Below, piece by piece: positions 1-7,912 of a stretch of 64,000 nucleotides of DNA; positions within the stretch are counted from its first letter, which is position 1; the number at the start of each line of letters is the position of its first letter. This DNA comes from CAZWKQ01 sp964634005 (GTDB taxonomy: Bacteria > Bacteroidota > Bacteroidia > Bacteroidales > JACABE01). Below the pieces are notes generated by a model that saw only the letters and a program-made list of their open reading frames with translations, had not been told where the DNA came from and did not search any database. The position numbers were made by a program, and so were the translations under genes. The stretch lies in the NCBI GenBank assembly GCA_964634005.1, contig CAZWKQ010000002.1:124001-188000 (forward strand). The letters are read 5' to 3'.

Positions 1-40
1 TCAATAAAGTTATTCCTGTATTTAGTATTCTTGTTTTCAT
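1..40 (-). CDS. 5' end of a truncated gene, possible secreted protein
   Basis: An ATG at 38-40 on the minus strand opens a frame that runs off the left edge. Only 13 codons are visible (MKTRILNTGITLL), a basic then hydrophobic start that would fit a signal peptide. It begins 19 bases after the stop codon of the lipoprotein gene at 60-443 on the same strand, so the two are probably cotranscribed. No function can be given; the reality of the gene rests on start position and spacing only. Confidence 0.5.
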   Translation of the reverse strand, partial: MKTRILNTGITLL

Positions 41-59
41 ACTTTCAAATTTTTTTGGA

Positions 60-443
60 TTAATAACTATTTAAATTAAAATTATAACTAACAGTATTAT
101 TCTCAATTGCAATTGTTTTGGTAAATGGTCCGTAATTTACAACCACTTCAGTCAAAGTTGCAGGCAATGCAATTGTTGTATTAATTTCAGAATCAGGTTT
201 CAGCAATCCTTTAAAGAATACATCTCCCTGCGAAGATTTTACTGTTGTTGTCATTATATGTGAACCTTTTAATTTTAAAACAACATTTTTTGTTGTTTGC
301 CAATTAAAATTTGGAGCCGCTTTCAATTCATTCATCGAATTTGGTCGGTTCGGAGTAGGATTCCCGTTATTAATATCATCTTTTTTGCAGCTTATTATGC
401 TCAATGATATTATTAAGCCCAGTAATATTAATTTTGTTTTCAT
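60..443 (-). CDS. small lipoprotein of unknown function
   Basis: This 127-residue protein has a lipoprotein signal peptide: KTK, a hydrophobic stretch, then the lipobox ending in Cys19 (SIISC-KK), followed by an acidic/Asn-Pro-rich linker. It should be anchored to the outer membrane or inner-membrane periplasmic face. The remainder (about 40-127) looks like one small beta-sandwich domain; the phrase NFNWQTTKNVVLKL resembles the N-terminal region of larger LruC-type secreted proteins of Bacteroidota, here standing alone. That resemblance is from memory. It lies upstream of another minus-strand gene that leaves the window, and diverges from the secreted-protein pair at 807-4194. No enzyme motif is visible. 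Confidence 0.75.
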   Translation of the reverse strand: MKTKLILLGLIISLSIISCKKDDINNGNPTPNRPNSMNELKAAPNFNWQTTKNVVLKLKGSHIMTTTVKSSQGDVFFKGLLKPDSEINTTIALPATLTEVVVNYGPFTKTIAIENNTVSYNFNLNSY

Positions 444-620
444 ACCTTGTTATTTTATAAATGTGATTTTCTTTATTGAACAACGAAGATCAAAAACTGT
501 GCCATATATTGTAATAAACGAAATATCAGTTATTTGTGGTTGTTTTTGATTAGTATATATTATTTATTTTGAAACTTATTTGCTTATACGGAAAAATTTC
601 AAAATTGATACATTAATATT

Positions 621-628
621 TACGTTTG
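621..628 (+). promoter_or_regulatory. candidate -7 box (TACGTTTG)
   Basis: Exact match to the Bacteroidota -7 consensus TAnnTTTG, with TTTC (3 of 4 to TTTG) 20 bases upstream at 597-600. Transcription would start near 635, in front of the small frame at 658-723 and 170 bases before the gene at 807. Confidence 0.35.
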
Positions 629-657
629 TATAAATAATAATTAACCTTTACAAAATA

Positions 658-723
658 ATGAAAATAAATTTACCCCGATTTTTTAAAAAGATTTGTCGTT
701 TATCGTTATTTATATATTGGTAA
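658..723 (+). CDS. possible 21-residue small protein
   Basis: ATG at 658 opens 21 codons ending in TAA at 721-723 (MKINLPRFFKKICRLSLFIYW): basic first half, hydrophobic second half. It follows a consensus -7 box by 30 bases. It could be a small membrane peptide, a leader peptide, or chance in AT-rich DNA; with no homologue known to me, treat it as tentative. Confidence 0.18.
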   Translation: MKINLPRFFKKICRLSLFIYW

Positions 724-771
724 AAAAAAGGCTTATATCTATTATTTTTCATGTTTTGTTTCTTTTAATAT

Positions 772-779
772 TAAGTTTG
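772..779 (+). promoter_or_regulatory. -7 box for the secreted-protein pair
   Basis: TAAGTTTG matches TAnnTTTG exactly and sits 27 bases before the ATG at 807, giving a leader of about 20 bases. TTTG occurs at 755-758, closer than the usual 19-21 base spacing, so only the -7 element is convincing. Confidence 0.5.
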
Positions 780-806
780 CATTAAATATTTATTAAATTA
801 AAAACA

Positions 807-1292
807 ATGCAAAACAAGTTTTTTAAATTAATTCTGATATTAGTTATCGGCAATTTTTGCGTTTTAAATGCGCAAAATATGGTAATACGCTTCAAAAGCG
901 CAATTGAATTACAAAAACAGTTAGGCAGTATCAAAAAACTGACCTTTTCGAGCAATGATATGTTGATAAATTACATCAGCGGATATTCTGAAAATGTTGG
1001 AATTTCTGATGTAGATAAAATCTATTTTGGGGCAATTTCAAATTTCTCAAATGTTAGTGAATCAGAAAATGACAAAAATCCTGATTTTTATCCGAATCCT
1101 GCATCAAGTATTATTACATTTAAAGAATTTAGCTCAAATTCTTTAAATGTCGATATATACCGAATCGACGGGTTAAAAGTATTTTCATGTATGCTGACTG
1201 AGAATAATAATAAAATTGACATTTCTAATCTTTCAGCCGGAATGTATATAATCAGATATGGCGAAGTAACCCGAAAACTTATTAAATACTAA
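807..1292 (+). CDS. small type IX-secreted protein
   Basis: This 161-residue protein has an N-terminal signal peptide (KFFKLILILVIG, ending near AQN) and a C-terminal type IX sorting domain (about 88-161) with the usual landmarks: YPNPASS, VDIYRIDGLKVF, ISNLSAGMYIIRY and a final K-L-I-K-Y. It should be exported through the Sec system and then across the outer membrane by T9SS. Between them lie only about 65 residues, with an S-D-V-D-K-I-Y-F stretch like the short N-terminal segment of the next gene (S-V-D-S-M-Y-F), so the mature cargo domain is very small. It is 43 bases upstream of the carbohydrate-binding protein and probably shares its transcript. Function of the passenger region is unknown. 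Confidence 0.82.
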   Translation: MQNKFFKLILILVIGNFCVLNAQNMVIRFKSAIELQKQLGSIKKLTFSSNDMLINYISGYSENVGISDVDKIYFGAISNFSNVSESENDKNPDFYPNPASSIITFKEFSSNSLNVDIYRIDGLKVFSCMLTENNNKIDISNLSAGMYIIRYGEVTRKLIKY

Positions 1293-1335
1293 TTCGATTT
1301 TTTAATTTTTTCCTTATTTTTTTAACTCACATAAA

Positions 1336-4194
1336 ATGAAAAAAATAGCTTTTATTGTAACTTTTTTAATATTGATATCAAAAGTTTACTGTCAGGAAAA
1401 AATGTATATTCATATTTCAAATAATTCAACTCCGATAGAATATACAATTTCAAGTGTCGACAGTATGTATTTCAGTTCCTATAATTCGATACTTTATATC
1501 AGAAATTCAGGTGTATTGAATCTGTATACTATATCAAACATTGACAGTATAACTTTTAGTCTTAATATAGTTTACATAACATACAACGGAAGTTCAGTAA
1601 ATGTTGTAAACCCTTTGTCAAGCAGTGGTGTTTATGTGACAGTAAACGGAGCAAATGTTACTGTTACATCTACCAGTACAATGCAGGACATTGTGTATTG
1701 TATTTCCGGAACTACTTCAAATGGCTCGCTGAGATTGTTTAGCGACAAAAGGTGTAATCTGGTAATGAATGGAGTAAGTATTACAAGTACTACAGGACCT
1801 GCCGTAAATATACAAACAAATAAAAAAACGACAGTAACATTGGTTGACGGAACTTCAAATTATCTGTCGGATGCTTCTATTTATAACAATATTTTTTCTA
1901 ATAACGAAGATCAGAAAGCGGCTTTTTTCAGCGAAGGTCAATTGGTGTTTGAAGGAAACGGAACTTTATCGGTAGCAGGTATCGGAATAGATAAACATGC
2001 GATATGCAGCGATGATTACATCGAAGTAAACAGTGGAAATATTACTGTTATTAGTTCTGCCAAAGATGGGATTCATTCGAAAGACGGATTAAGAATTAAC
2101 GGAGGAGTTATTACTGTCAGTTCAACTAAGGATGCTATTGATGGTGAAAGCGGAATAATTTTAATAAACGGTGGGACTATTAATACAGTTAACTCAACAT
2201 CAGATGCAAAAGGAATAACCTGTGATAGTAATCTGATTATAAATAACGGGATTATAAATTTTACAATGAGCGGCGATCAATCTAAGGGGTTGAAATCGAA
2301 AAGAAAAATGATGATAAATGGCGGCAAAATTAATATAAATACAAGCGGAAATGCTGTTTTGAGTGCATTAGGTTCCGGATATAGTACTTCTTATTGCACT
2401 GCAATAAAATGCGATGAAGAAATAAGTATAGGAATGGCAAAGATTACAATAGCTTGTAGCGGCATGGGTGGTAAGGGAATAGCTTCCGATAAAGATATTG
2501 TAATAAATTGTGATTCAATAGAAATCAAAACTTACGGAAACGGTGCAACATTTTTAAATTCATCAGGTGTTGCAAGTGCTTATGCATCAACTGCTATAAG
2601 TGCCGATGGAAATATAAATATTGTTAATGGTTATATTTCAATTACTAGCAGTGGTACAGGAGGAAAAGGAATTTCTTCTGATAAAAGTATTACGATAGGA
2701 GAAGGAAGTAATATTCCTAAACTAAACATTACAACATCAGGGACAAGAATACTTGTCTCAGGAACAAGCGGAAATGCAAATGCTTCTTATGAAAATCCCA
2801 AAGCTCTTAAGTGTAATGAAATTCTTGATATAAATAATTGTGATTTAACAGTTAAAACTACTAATCCCGGAGGCGAAGGCTTAGATTGCGATAGTATTAT
2901 TAATGTAAATGGCGGAAATATTTCATTGACTGTTAACGGCAATCAAACTAAAGCTATAAAAGGTTCAAAATCAATTAATTTATTAGGTGGTAATATTAAT
3001 ATTACAACAACCGGAAATGTAGTATTAGAGACATCAGGTTCGGGAAATAATCCTTCTTATTGTACTGCTATTAAATCGAATGGTATTGTGAATTTAAATG
3101 GCTCTTCAATTACCATAAATGCAAGTGGTACAGCAGCAAAAGGAATATCTTCCAACGGAGATTTTATTATGAATGGAGGAAGTGCAAATATAAGTTGTAC
3201 AGGAGCCGGAAATAAATACACTAATTCATCGGGTGTATTGGATTCTTATAATTCAACTTGCATATCATCTGATTGTAGAGTATATATAAAAGGTGGCAGT
3301 ATCACTACGTCGACATCAACAGCTGCCTCGGGCGGCAAGGGGATATCGTCCAACGGTTCAATTTTTATTGGTGACAGTATTGGTGTTCCAAACATAAGCT
3401 TAACAACAACAGGGGCAAAATTCTTAGTATCAGGAACTAACTATTGTCATCCAAAAACACTTGTTAGCGACAGTAGTATTACTGTATTAAGTGGAAATAT
3501 TACAATTTCTTCTACTGACGATGGTATTCATGCTGAAAAGAATTTTACTCAAAACGGAGGTAGTTTTAATATTTTAAATTCAGGTACGCTTAATATTCAA
3601 GCATCAAATGACGGTATCAATGGTACGGCAGGTCTTGTTGCTGGAGGAACTGAAAGTAATGATGGCAGCCAGTTTATTATGAATGGCGGCACTCTTGTTT
3701 CAAACTGTTCTGCCGGTGATGCAGTTGATTGCAACGGGAATATTTATATAAATGGAGGATTGGTAATAGCTAACGGTCCACAAACCGGAGTTGAAGAAGC
3801 ATGTGATTTCAACGGTAGTTTCAATATGAACGGAGGTACTTTTATAGGCTCAGGCTCAAACTCAAATATGACCAAAGCTATGAGTACTACTTCTACACAA
3901 GCAAATATGCTAATAAAATCGAGTACAGCTATACCTTCTACTTCTTTTCTGAGAATTCAAAACTCTACAGGCGGAGAAGTTTTAACTTTTAAACCAAAAT
4001 ACGGTGGTTATTATTTCTTGTTTTCTTCTCCCGATTTGCTTAAAGGTTCTACTTATTCTATATATACAGGTGGTTCATACTCAGGCGGAAATAATAATAA
4101 TGGTTTATATACAGGAGGAAACTATACTTCTGGAACACTAAAGAAAACCGTAACGTTATCAACTTCAAGTACAGTAAATACTATTACTTTTTGA
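1336..4194 (+). CDS. secreted carbohydrate-binding beta-helix protein (Cthe_2159-like)
   Basis: A 952-residue protein with a signal peptide (KKIAFIVTFLILISKVYC, cut before Q20). Residues 25-75 hold two short repeats of the kind ISSVDSMYF / ISNIDSITF found at the N-termini of many Bacteroidota secreted proteins. Residues from about 80 to 880 are a right-handed beta-helix with repeated turns such as INGGxI, KGIxSD and DGIHSKDG, as in the Cthe_2159 carbohydrate-binding family (known to bind cellulose and pectic polysaccharides). Residues 296-517 and 518 to about 735 are a tandem duplication of one roughly 220-residue module. The last 100 residues include a Gly/Asn/Tyr-rich stretch; there is no clear type IX C-terminal domain. 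It likely binds plant or algal polysaccharide outside the cell. No catalytic motif is seen. Confidence 0.85.
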   Translation: MKKIAFIVTFLILISKVYCQEKMYIHISNNSTPIEYTISSVDSMYFSSYNSILYIRNSGVLNLYTISNIDSITFSLNIVYITYNGSSVNVVNPLSSSGVYVTVNGANVTVTSTSTMQDIVYCISGTTSNGSLRLFSDKRCNLVMNGVSITSTTGPAVNIQTNKKTTVTLVDGTSNYLSDASIYNNIFSNNEDQKAAFFSEGQLVFEGNGTLSVAGIGIDKHAICSDDYIEVNSGNITVISSAKDGIHSKDGLRINGGVITVSSTKDAIDGESGIILINGGTINTVNSTSDAKGITCDSNLIINNGIINFTMSGDQSKGLKSKRKMMINGGKININTSGNAVLSALGSGYSTSYCTAIKCDEEISIGMAKITIACSGMGGKGIASDKDIVINCDSIEIKTYGNGATFLNSSGVASAYASTAISADGNINIVNGYISITSSGTGGKGISSDKSITIGEGSNIPKLNITTSGTRILVSGTSGNANASYENPKALKCNEILDINNCDLTVKTTNPGGEGLDCDSIINVNGGNISLTVNGNQTKAIKGSKSINLLGGNINITTTGNVVLETSGSGNNPSYCTAIKSNGIVNLNGSSITINASGTAAKGISSNGDFIMNGGSANISCTGAGNKYTNSSGVLDSYNSTCISSDCRVYIKGGSITTSTSTAASGGKGISSNGSIFIGDSIGVPNISLTTTGAKFLVSGTNYCHPKTLVSDSSITVLSGNITISSTDDGIHAEKNFTQNGGSFNILNSGTLNIQASNDGINGTAGLVAGGTESNDGSQFIMNGGTLVSNCSAGDAVDCNGNIYINGGLVIANGPQTGVEEACDFNGSFNMNGGTFIGSGSNSNMTKAMSTTSTQANMLIKSSTAIPSTSFLRIQNSTGGEVLTFKPKYGGYYFLFSSPDLLKGSTYSIYTGGSYSGGNNNNGLYTGGNYTSGTLKKTVTLSTSSTVNTITF

Positions 4195-4272
4195 TTTATT
4201 GTGTTAAAATAACCCGCTATTGAATTGTGTGTTAAAATGCAAATTATTGAATAACAATTCTTATTTGTGTAT

Positions 4273-4295
4273 ATGTGTCATAATGACACATTTTT
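4273..4295 (+). terminator. likely terminator of the secreted-protein pair
   Basis: The arms atgtgtca (4273-4280) and tgacacat (4284-4291) form an 8-bp stem with a 3-base loop, followed by a T run to 4295. It lies 80 bases after the stop codon at 4194. Confidence 0.5.
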
Positions 4296-4357
4296 AGAAT
4301 CTTTTTTAATATTTTAAAAAATCATTTAATTTATTGTAATTCAAGATTATATGTTTT

Positions 4358-4372
4358 TGGCATTGTTTTTGC
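4358..4372 (+). promoter_or_regulatory. sigma-54 (-24/-12) promoter
   Basis: TGGCATTGTTTTTGC matches the sigma-54 consensus TGGCAC-N5-TTGC with exact GG-N10-GC spacing (GG 4359-4360, GC 4371-4372). Transcription would start near 4384. The terminator at 4446-4477 comes before the next gene, whose own -7 box lies further downstream, so this promoter seems to serve a short transcript rather than the carboxyltransferase gene. Confidence 0.6.
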
Positions 4373-4383
4373 GACTTAAAAGG

Positions 4384-4477
4384 CATAGTGCTTATTCAAA
4401 ATAAGTTTAATAATTTTATATTTTATCTTTTATCTTCGAGGGGTTAAAAGGCTGCCTATTTAGGTGGCCTTTTTTTT
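4384..4477 (+). ncRNA. candidate sigma-54-driven small RNA, about 95 nt
   Basis: The stretch between a -24/-12 promoter and an intrinsic terminator would give an RNA of about 95 nucleotides. It has a 5' hairpin (cttatt 4391-4396, aataag 4400-4405), a long U/A-rich unpaired middle, a short purine patch (gaggggt, 4438-4444) and the terminator hairpin. A 19-codon GTG frame exists inside but has no recognisable features. I do not recognise the RNA family. It could alternatively be an attenuated leader of the gene at 4578. Confidence 0.42.
4446..4477 (+). terminator. intrinsic terminator upstream of the carboxyltransferase gene
   Basis: Arms aaaaggctgcc (4446-4456) and ggtggcctttt (4463-4473) pair over 11 bp with one G-U and one U-G, loop of 6, then a run of eight T (4470-4477). 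It is 100 bases before the next start codon and has no protein gene directly in front of it. Confidence 0.75.
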
Positions 4478-4532
4478 CGTTTCAATCAAATTTATTCTAA
4501 GTTTTTACGTTAATTAATTCGTAAATAAATTA

Positions 4533-4540
4533 TAATTTTG
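4533..4540 (+). promoter_or_regulatory. -7 box for the carboxyltransferase operon
   Basis: TAATTTTG is an exact TAnnTTTG match 37 bases upstream of the ATG at 4578 and downstream of the 4446-4477 terminator, so it is the probable promoter of 4578-7168. Confidence 0.55.
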
Positions 4541-4577
4541 CAGCAATTAATAACAATATTAAGTACCTACATAAATA

Positions 4578-6302
4578 ATGGGCAGAAAATTATTAATAAG
4601 AGATGTAACATTAAGAGACGGACAACAGTCATTATTTGCTACTCGTATGACACAAGAGCAAATTGACAGAGTATTACCGCTATATAGAGAAGCTAACTTT
4701 TATGCTATGGAAGTATGGGGAGGGGCTGTCCCCGATTCTATTATGCGTTATTTAAATGAAAATCCCTGGGATAGATTAAGTAAAATAAAAGAAGTAATCG
4801 GAGATAAATCGAAATTAACGGCTTTGTCAAGGGGCAGAAATCTATTTGGTTATAATCCCTATCCCGAAGAAGTAATTGAAGGGTTTAACCGTAATGCTGT
4901 TCAGTCGGGGATAGATATTATGCGTATTTTCGATGCTTTGAACGATGTAAAAAATATAGCTTCTACAATAGGCTACGTTAAAAAAAACGGCGGTATAGCC
5001 GATGCTACCGTTTGTTACACTGTCGATCCCAAGTTCAATACTCGCCAGAAAATTAATGCATTATTACATTTTAAAACTCTGCCTAAAAACATTTTTACAG
5101 TCGACTACTTTGTTGAAAAAGCAAAGCAACTCGAAGGCATGGGTGCTGATATGATTTCAATAAAAGATATGGCGGGATTAATACCTCCGGGCATATCAGG
5201 ACAACTGGTCAGAAGATTTAAAAAAGAACTGAAAGTTCCGGTAAATTTTCATACTCATTGTACTCCCGGATATGGGTTAGCATCAACTTTAATGGCTATT
5301 GTAAACGGCGTTGATATTGTTGATACTGCGATTCTAAATTTTGCCGGAGGACCTGCAGCTCCTGCTTTTGAAATAATTCAACTATTTTGCAATCGTTTAG
5401 GAATTGATACTGGTGTTAATCTTCAAGCTGTAATTGCCATAAATAAAGAGTTGAAAAAAATTCGTAAAGAATTGGCCGATTTTGACAGTTATAAGCTTTT
5501 CCCGATAGAATTTGACATAACAAAAGATGTATTGCCCCCTGAAGTTGATAAAATGTTTGATATGGCTATTGCCTTTGCTAAAGCCGATAAAGAATTTGAA
5601 CTACTTGACGTAACTCAGAAAATAGAGAATTTTTTCAATTTCCCTGCACCCGATGAGATGGTTAAAAATGCTGAAATACCCGGCGGTATGTACACTAATA
5701 TGCTTGCTCAATTAAAACAATTGAAACTCGATCATCTTTTACCCAAAGTATTGGAAACTGTGCCAATGGTGAGAGTTGCTTCAGGTTGTCCTCCTTTGGT
5801 AACTCCTACAAGTCAGATAATAGGGGTACAGGCTGTTAATTGCGTGATTGATGAAAGTAAAAATTTACCTCCTTATACAACAAAGTCAATTCAGTTTGTT
5901 AATCTTGTAAAAGGAAATTACGGCAAAACGCCTCTACCAATCGACCCTGATTTCAGAATGAAAATTGCAGGTGTCAGAGAAGAAGTCCCTTATGATACAA
6001 AGAATTATAAAAAACAAGAAAACACAGTTTTTCCTGATTATGGCGATTTGAAACTCGCAGAAAATGAAAAAGATGAGCTGTTGCTCGAACTTTTCCCTTC
6101 TGTAGCACGCGATTTTCTTAAAAAGAAAGTCGAAGAGAAATATTTGAATAATATTTATGCCATTGAGGAGGAAAAACGCAGAAAAATTGAAGAGGAAAAG
6201 GCTAAATATGCTGCTCTTACTCCGGAAGAAAAAGAAAAACGTTTACATTACGGTTTATATAACTACGAATGGACAAGTGAGGTTGATCCTATTGAGGAAT
6301 GA
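4578..6302 (+). CDS. biotin-dependent carboxyltransferase (oxaloacetate decarboxylase alpha / pyruvate carboxylase subunit B)
   Basis: A 574-residue protein that moves CO2 between carboxybiotin and pyruvate/oxaloacetate. The TIM-barrel domain opens with LLIRDVTLRDGQQSLFATRM, including the metal-ligand Asp of the HMGL-like family. It then carries IMRIFDALND, SIKDMAGL (the carboxylated Lys) and NFHTHCTPGYG (the H-x-H metal ligands). The conserved PYC/OADA domain follows (PMVRVASGCPPLVTPTSQI). The C-terminus is a charged Glu/Lys-rich helix and lacks the biotinyl M-K-M domain, so the biotin carrier must be a separate protein, as usual in Bacteroidales where the alpha subunit works with a membrane sodium pump or a carboxylase partner. 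No partner gene is in the window. It overlaps the next gene by ATGA. Confidence 0.9.
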   Translation: MGRKLLIRDVTLRDGQQSLFATRMTQEQIDRVLPLYREANFYAMEVWGGAVPDSIMRYLNENPWDRLSKIKEVIGDKSKLTALSRGRNLFGYNPYPEEVIEGFNRNAVQSGIDIMRIFDALNDVKNIASTIGYVKKNGGIADATVCYTVDPKFNTRQKINALLHFKTLPKNIFTVDYFVEKAKQLEGMGADMISIKDMAGLIPPGISGQLVRRFKKELKVPVNFHTHCTPGYGLASTLMAIVNGVDIVDTAILNFAGGPAAPAFEIIQLFCNRLGIDTGVNLQAVIAINKELKKIRKELADFDSYKLFPIEFDITKDVLPPEVDKMFDMAIAFAKADKEFELLDVTQKIENFFNFPAPDEMVKNAEIPGGMYTNMLAQLKQLKLDHLLPKVLETVPMVRVASGCPPLVTPTSQIIGVQAVNCVIDESKNLPPYTTKSIQFVNLVKGNYGKTPLPIDPDFRMKIAGVREEVPYDTKNYKKQENTVFPDYGDLKLAENEKDELLLELFPSVARDFLKKKVEEKYLNNIYAIEEEKRRKIEEEKAKYAALTPEEKEKRLHYGLYNYEWTSEVDPIEE

Positions 6303-7168
6303 AAAAAAGAAGTTTAATTTATAATTATCTTTCATTTGTAAAATTTGCTCATTCGATTTTTGCAATGCCGTTTGCTTTGATAGGCTATACATTAGCAGCC
6401 AAAGAAATAGGTGAATTCTCGTTTATTACGCTTTTACTTGTAGTTTTATGTATGATTTTTGCACGTAATGCCGCCATGGCTTTCAACCGTTTTGTTGACA
6501 GGGATATCGATTCAATGAATAATCGTACAAGTAAAAGAGAGATTCCGGCCGGAATTATAAAGACAAAGCAAGCTTTCTTTTTTATAATTCTAAATTCAGT
6601 ATTGTTTGTTTTTACTACTTATTTTTTAAACGAAAATAAATTAGCTTTCTATTTGTCTCCTGTTGCACTTTTTGTTATTTTGGGCTACAGCTATACTAAA
6701 AGATTTACTGAGTTCAGTCATATTATCCTTGGGATAGGCTTGGGACTGGCACCTATTGGGGCTTATATTGCCGTAAAGGGCTGTTTTTCAATGCTTCCTT
6801 TGATTATTTCTTTTATGGTAATATTTTGGGTAAGCGGCTTCGATATAATTTATTCCCTGCAAGATTATAATTTCGATAAAAACAATAATTTAAAGTCTAT
6901 ACCTGTGAGATTTGGAATAAAAAAGTCTTTGAAAATTTCATCAATGCTGCATATAATGGCATTTTTATTATCAGTAACAGTCGGGTTAGCTTATGATTGG
7001 TCTTTGCTTTATTGGGTCGGAGCTTTGATTTTTAATTCACTTTTATTGTATCAACACACTATAATAAGCGAAAAAAAATTAGACAGAATAAACGTATCAT
7101 TTTTTACTACAAACGGAATTGCAAGTGTTATTTACGGCGGGTTGTGTATTCTCGATATTTTAATTTAG
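6299..7168 (+). CDS. UbiA-family polyprenyltransferase (menaquinone type, MqnP-like)
   Basis: A 289-residue integral membrane protein with about eight hydrophobic helices. It has both Asp-rich motifs of UbiA prenyltransferases: NRFVDRDID near residue 60 and DIIYSLQDYNFD near 182. These bind the prenyl diphosphate through Mg2+, and the enzyme joins an isoprenoid chain to an aromatic acid. In menaquinone-using anaerobes, proteins of this length and sequence type are usually the futalosine-pathway enzyme MqnP or annotated as 4-hydroxybenzoate polyprenyltransferase; the substrate cannot be told from the sequence alone. The start codon overlaps the stop of the carboxyltransferase gene (ATGA), so they are translationally coupled. 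The gene converges on the small gene at 7181. Confidence 0.88.
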   Translation: MKKRSLIYNYLSFVKFAHSIFAMPFALIGYTLAAKEIGEFSFITLLLVVLCMIFARNAAMAFNRFVDRDIDSMNNRTSKREIPAGIIKTKQAFFFIILNSVLFVFTTYFLNENKLAFYLSPVALFVILGYSYTKRFTEFSHIILGIGLGLAPIGAYIAVKGCFSMLPLIISFMVIFWVSGFDIIYSLQDYNFDKNNNLKSIPVRFGIKKSLKISSMLHIMAFLLSVTVGLAYDWSLLYWVGALIFNSLLLYQHTIISEKKLDRINVSFFTTNGIASVIYGGLCILDILI

Positions 7169-7180
7169 TTATAAAACTAT

Positions 7181-7477
7181 TTATTCAAATATCATACTTA
7201 GGTGTTTAATAAATATTTTTTCATCTACTTTTTCATATATATGGCTTAGTACCTCATTAGTAAATTTCGATTCAACTTCAACAAGAACTTTGCTTTTTTC
7301 GAGTTCTTTGAGCCTTATGTTCACTACTCTTTCGAAATTAACTATTTCATAAGTCTTACACACTATCTTCCCCTCAGTTTTATCAATATAAAACGATTCA
7401 AAGTTTGATTTAATCAAAGCCTCTTTACATAGTTCAAATACTATATTATACGAAAGATTAAGTATTTTTGACTGCAT
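7181..7477 (-). CDS. small protein of unknown function
   Basis: A 98-residue protein without signal peptide or membrane segment. Predicted order is an N-terminal helix (IVFELCKEALIKSNF), then alternating beta strands (SFYIDKTEGKIVCKTYE, RVVNIRLKEL, KVLVEVESKF), then a C-terminal helix. This resembles small alpha/beta domains found as single copies in Bacteroidota, but I cannot name a family. Charge distribution and codon use look like a real gene rather than a shadow. It converges on the UbiA gene with 12 bases between stops. No promoter box is visible upstream. Confidence 0.6.
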   Translation of the reverse strand: MQSKILNLSYNIVFELCKEALIKSNFESFYIDKTEGKIVCKTYEIVNFERVVNIRLKELEKSKVLVEVESKFTNEVLSHIYEKVDEKIFIKHLSMIFE

Positions 7478-7625
7478 GAGTAAATATTTAGTTTTTTAAT
7501 TTGTTTTTAATTTTCAGCAATAATATACGTAAAAAGTAGAAAAAAGATACAATAAAAAAATAATATTTTTACAACTTTATTAAAAAAATATCGTATATTT
7601 GGAGAAATTTTGTGAATAAAACAAT

Positions 7626-7640
7626 AAATACCGAAAGGTA
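7626..7640. other. short hairpin between two minus-strand genes
   Basis: ATACC-gaaa-GGTAT forms a 5-bp stem with a gaaa/tttc loop and T-rich flanks on both strands. It lies 120 bases downstream of the peptide gene at 7760-7912 and could end its transcript, but the stem is short. An inverted repeat acttctc/gagaagt (7670-7692) lies nearby without a T run. Confidence 0.25.
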
Positions 7641-7759
7641 TAATTGTTTTTTACACGTTATATCCCCTTACTTCTCTTTGATTATGAGAAGTTTCGTTCT
7701 TTGAAAGCAATAAAAAAGCTATTTCTAACTTTAATATGCAATCTCTTTATCCGGAAAAA

Positions 7760-7912
7760 TTATTTTTTTCTTGGATCTGGAGGAAATGTAGGATTTAATG
7801 GAGGATTTTCGTTACCATTTGAGTCTTCTCCACCTCTTACATTATTTAGTTGTTTTTTGCTTAAAGCTAATTTTGAAAATTTTTCGATGCTGATAGAATT
7901 GATTTTTTTCAT
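7760..7912 (-). CDS. GG-leader peptide natural-product precursor
   Basis: ATG at 7910-7912 (minus strand) opens 50 codons ending in TAA at 7760-7762. Residues 1-28 form a classic double-glycine leader, MKKINSISIEKFSKLALSKK followed by QLNNVRGG. The lysine-rich start, the Leu/Phe-spaced amphipathic helix, L-S-K-x-x-L-x-x-V and the terminal GG are as in the Bacteroidales GG-leader precursor families. Cleavage after Gly28 would release a 22-residue core (EDSNGNENPP then LNPTFPPDPRKK): acidic N-terminus, proline-rich, dibasic end, no Cys and one Thr, so lanthionine chemistry is unlikely. No C39 peptidase/ABC exporter, radical SAM enzyme or cyclase lies in the window. The divergent neighbour is the TPR-CHAT gene at 8121. 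A near -7 box (TAATTTTA, 7928-7935) precedes it. Confidence 0.75.
   Translation of the reverse strand: MKKINSISIEKFSKLALSKKQLNNVRGGEDSNGNENPPLNPTFPPDPRKK

Larger units (their letters stand above)
444..806. other. divergent intergenic region with several promoter-like boxes
   Basis: This 363-base AT-rich gap separates the minus-strand lipoprotein from the plus-strand secreted protein. It holds exact TAnnTTTG boxes at 621-628 and 772-779 on the plus strand and a possible 21-codon frame at 658-723. I see no CAAAnnTA box (minus-strand promoter) close to the lipoprotein start. Nothing else recognisable. Confidence 0.6.

Noticed and set aside
4389..4448. GTG-initiated 19-codon frame inside the candidate small RNA
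   Set aside because: No start context, no similarity to known leader peptides and it ends inside the terminator region; not enough to call a peptide.
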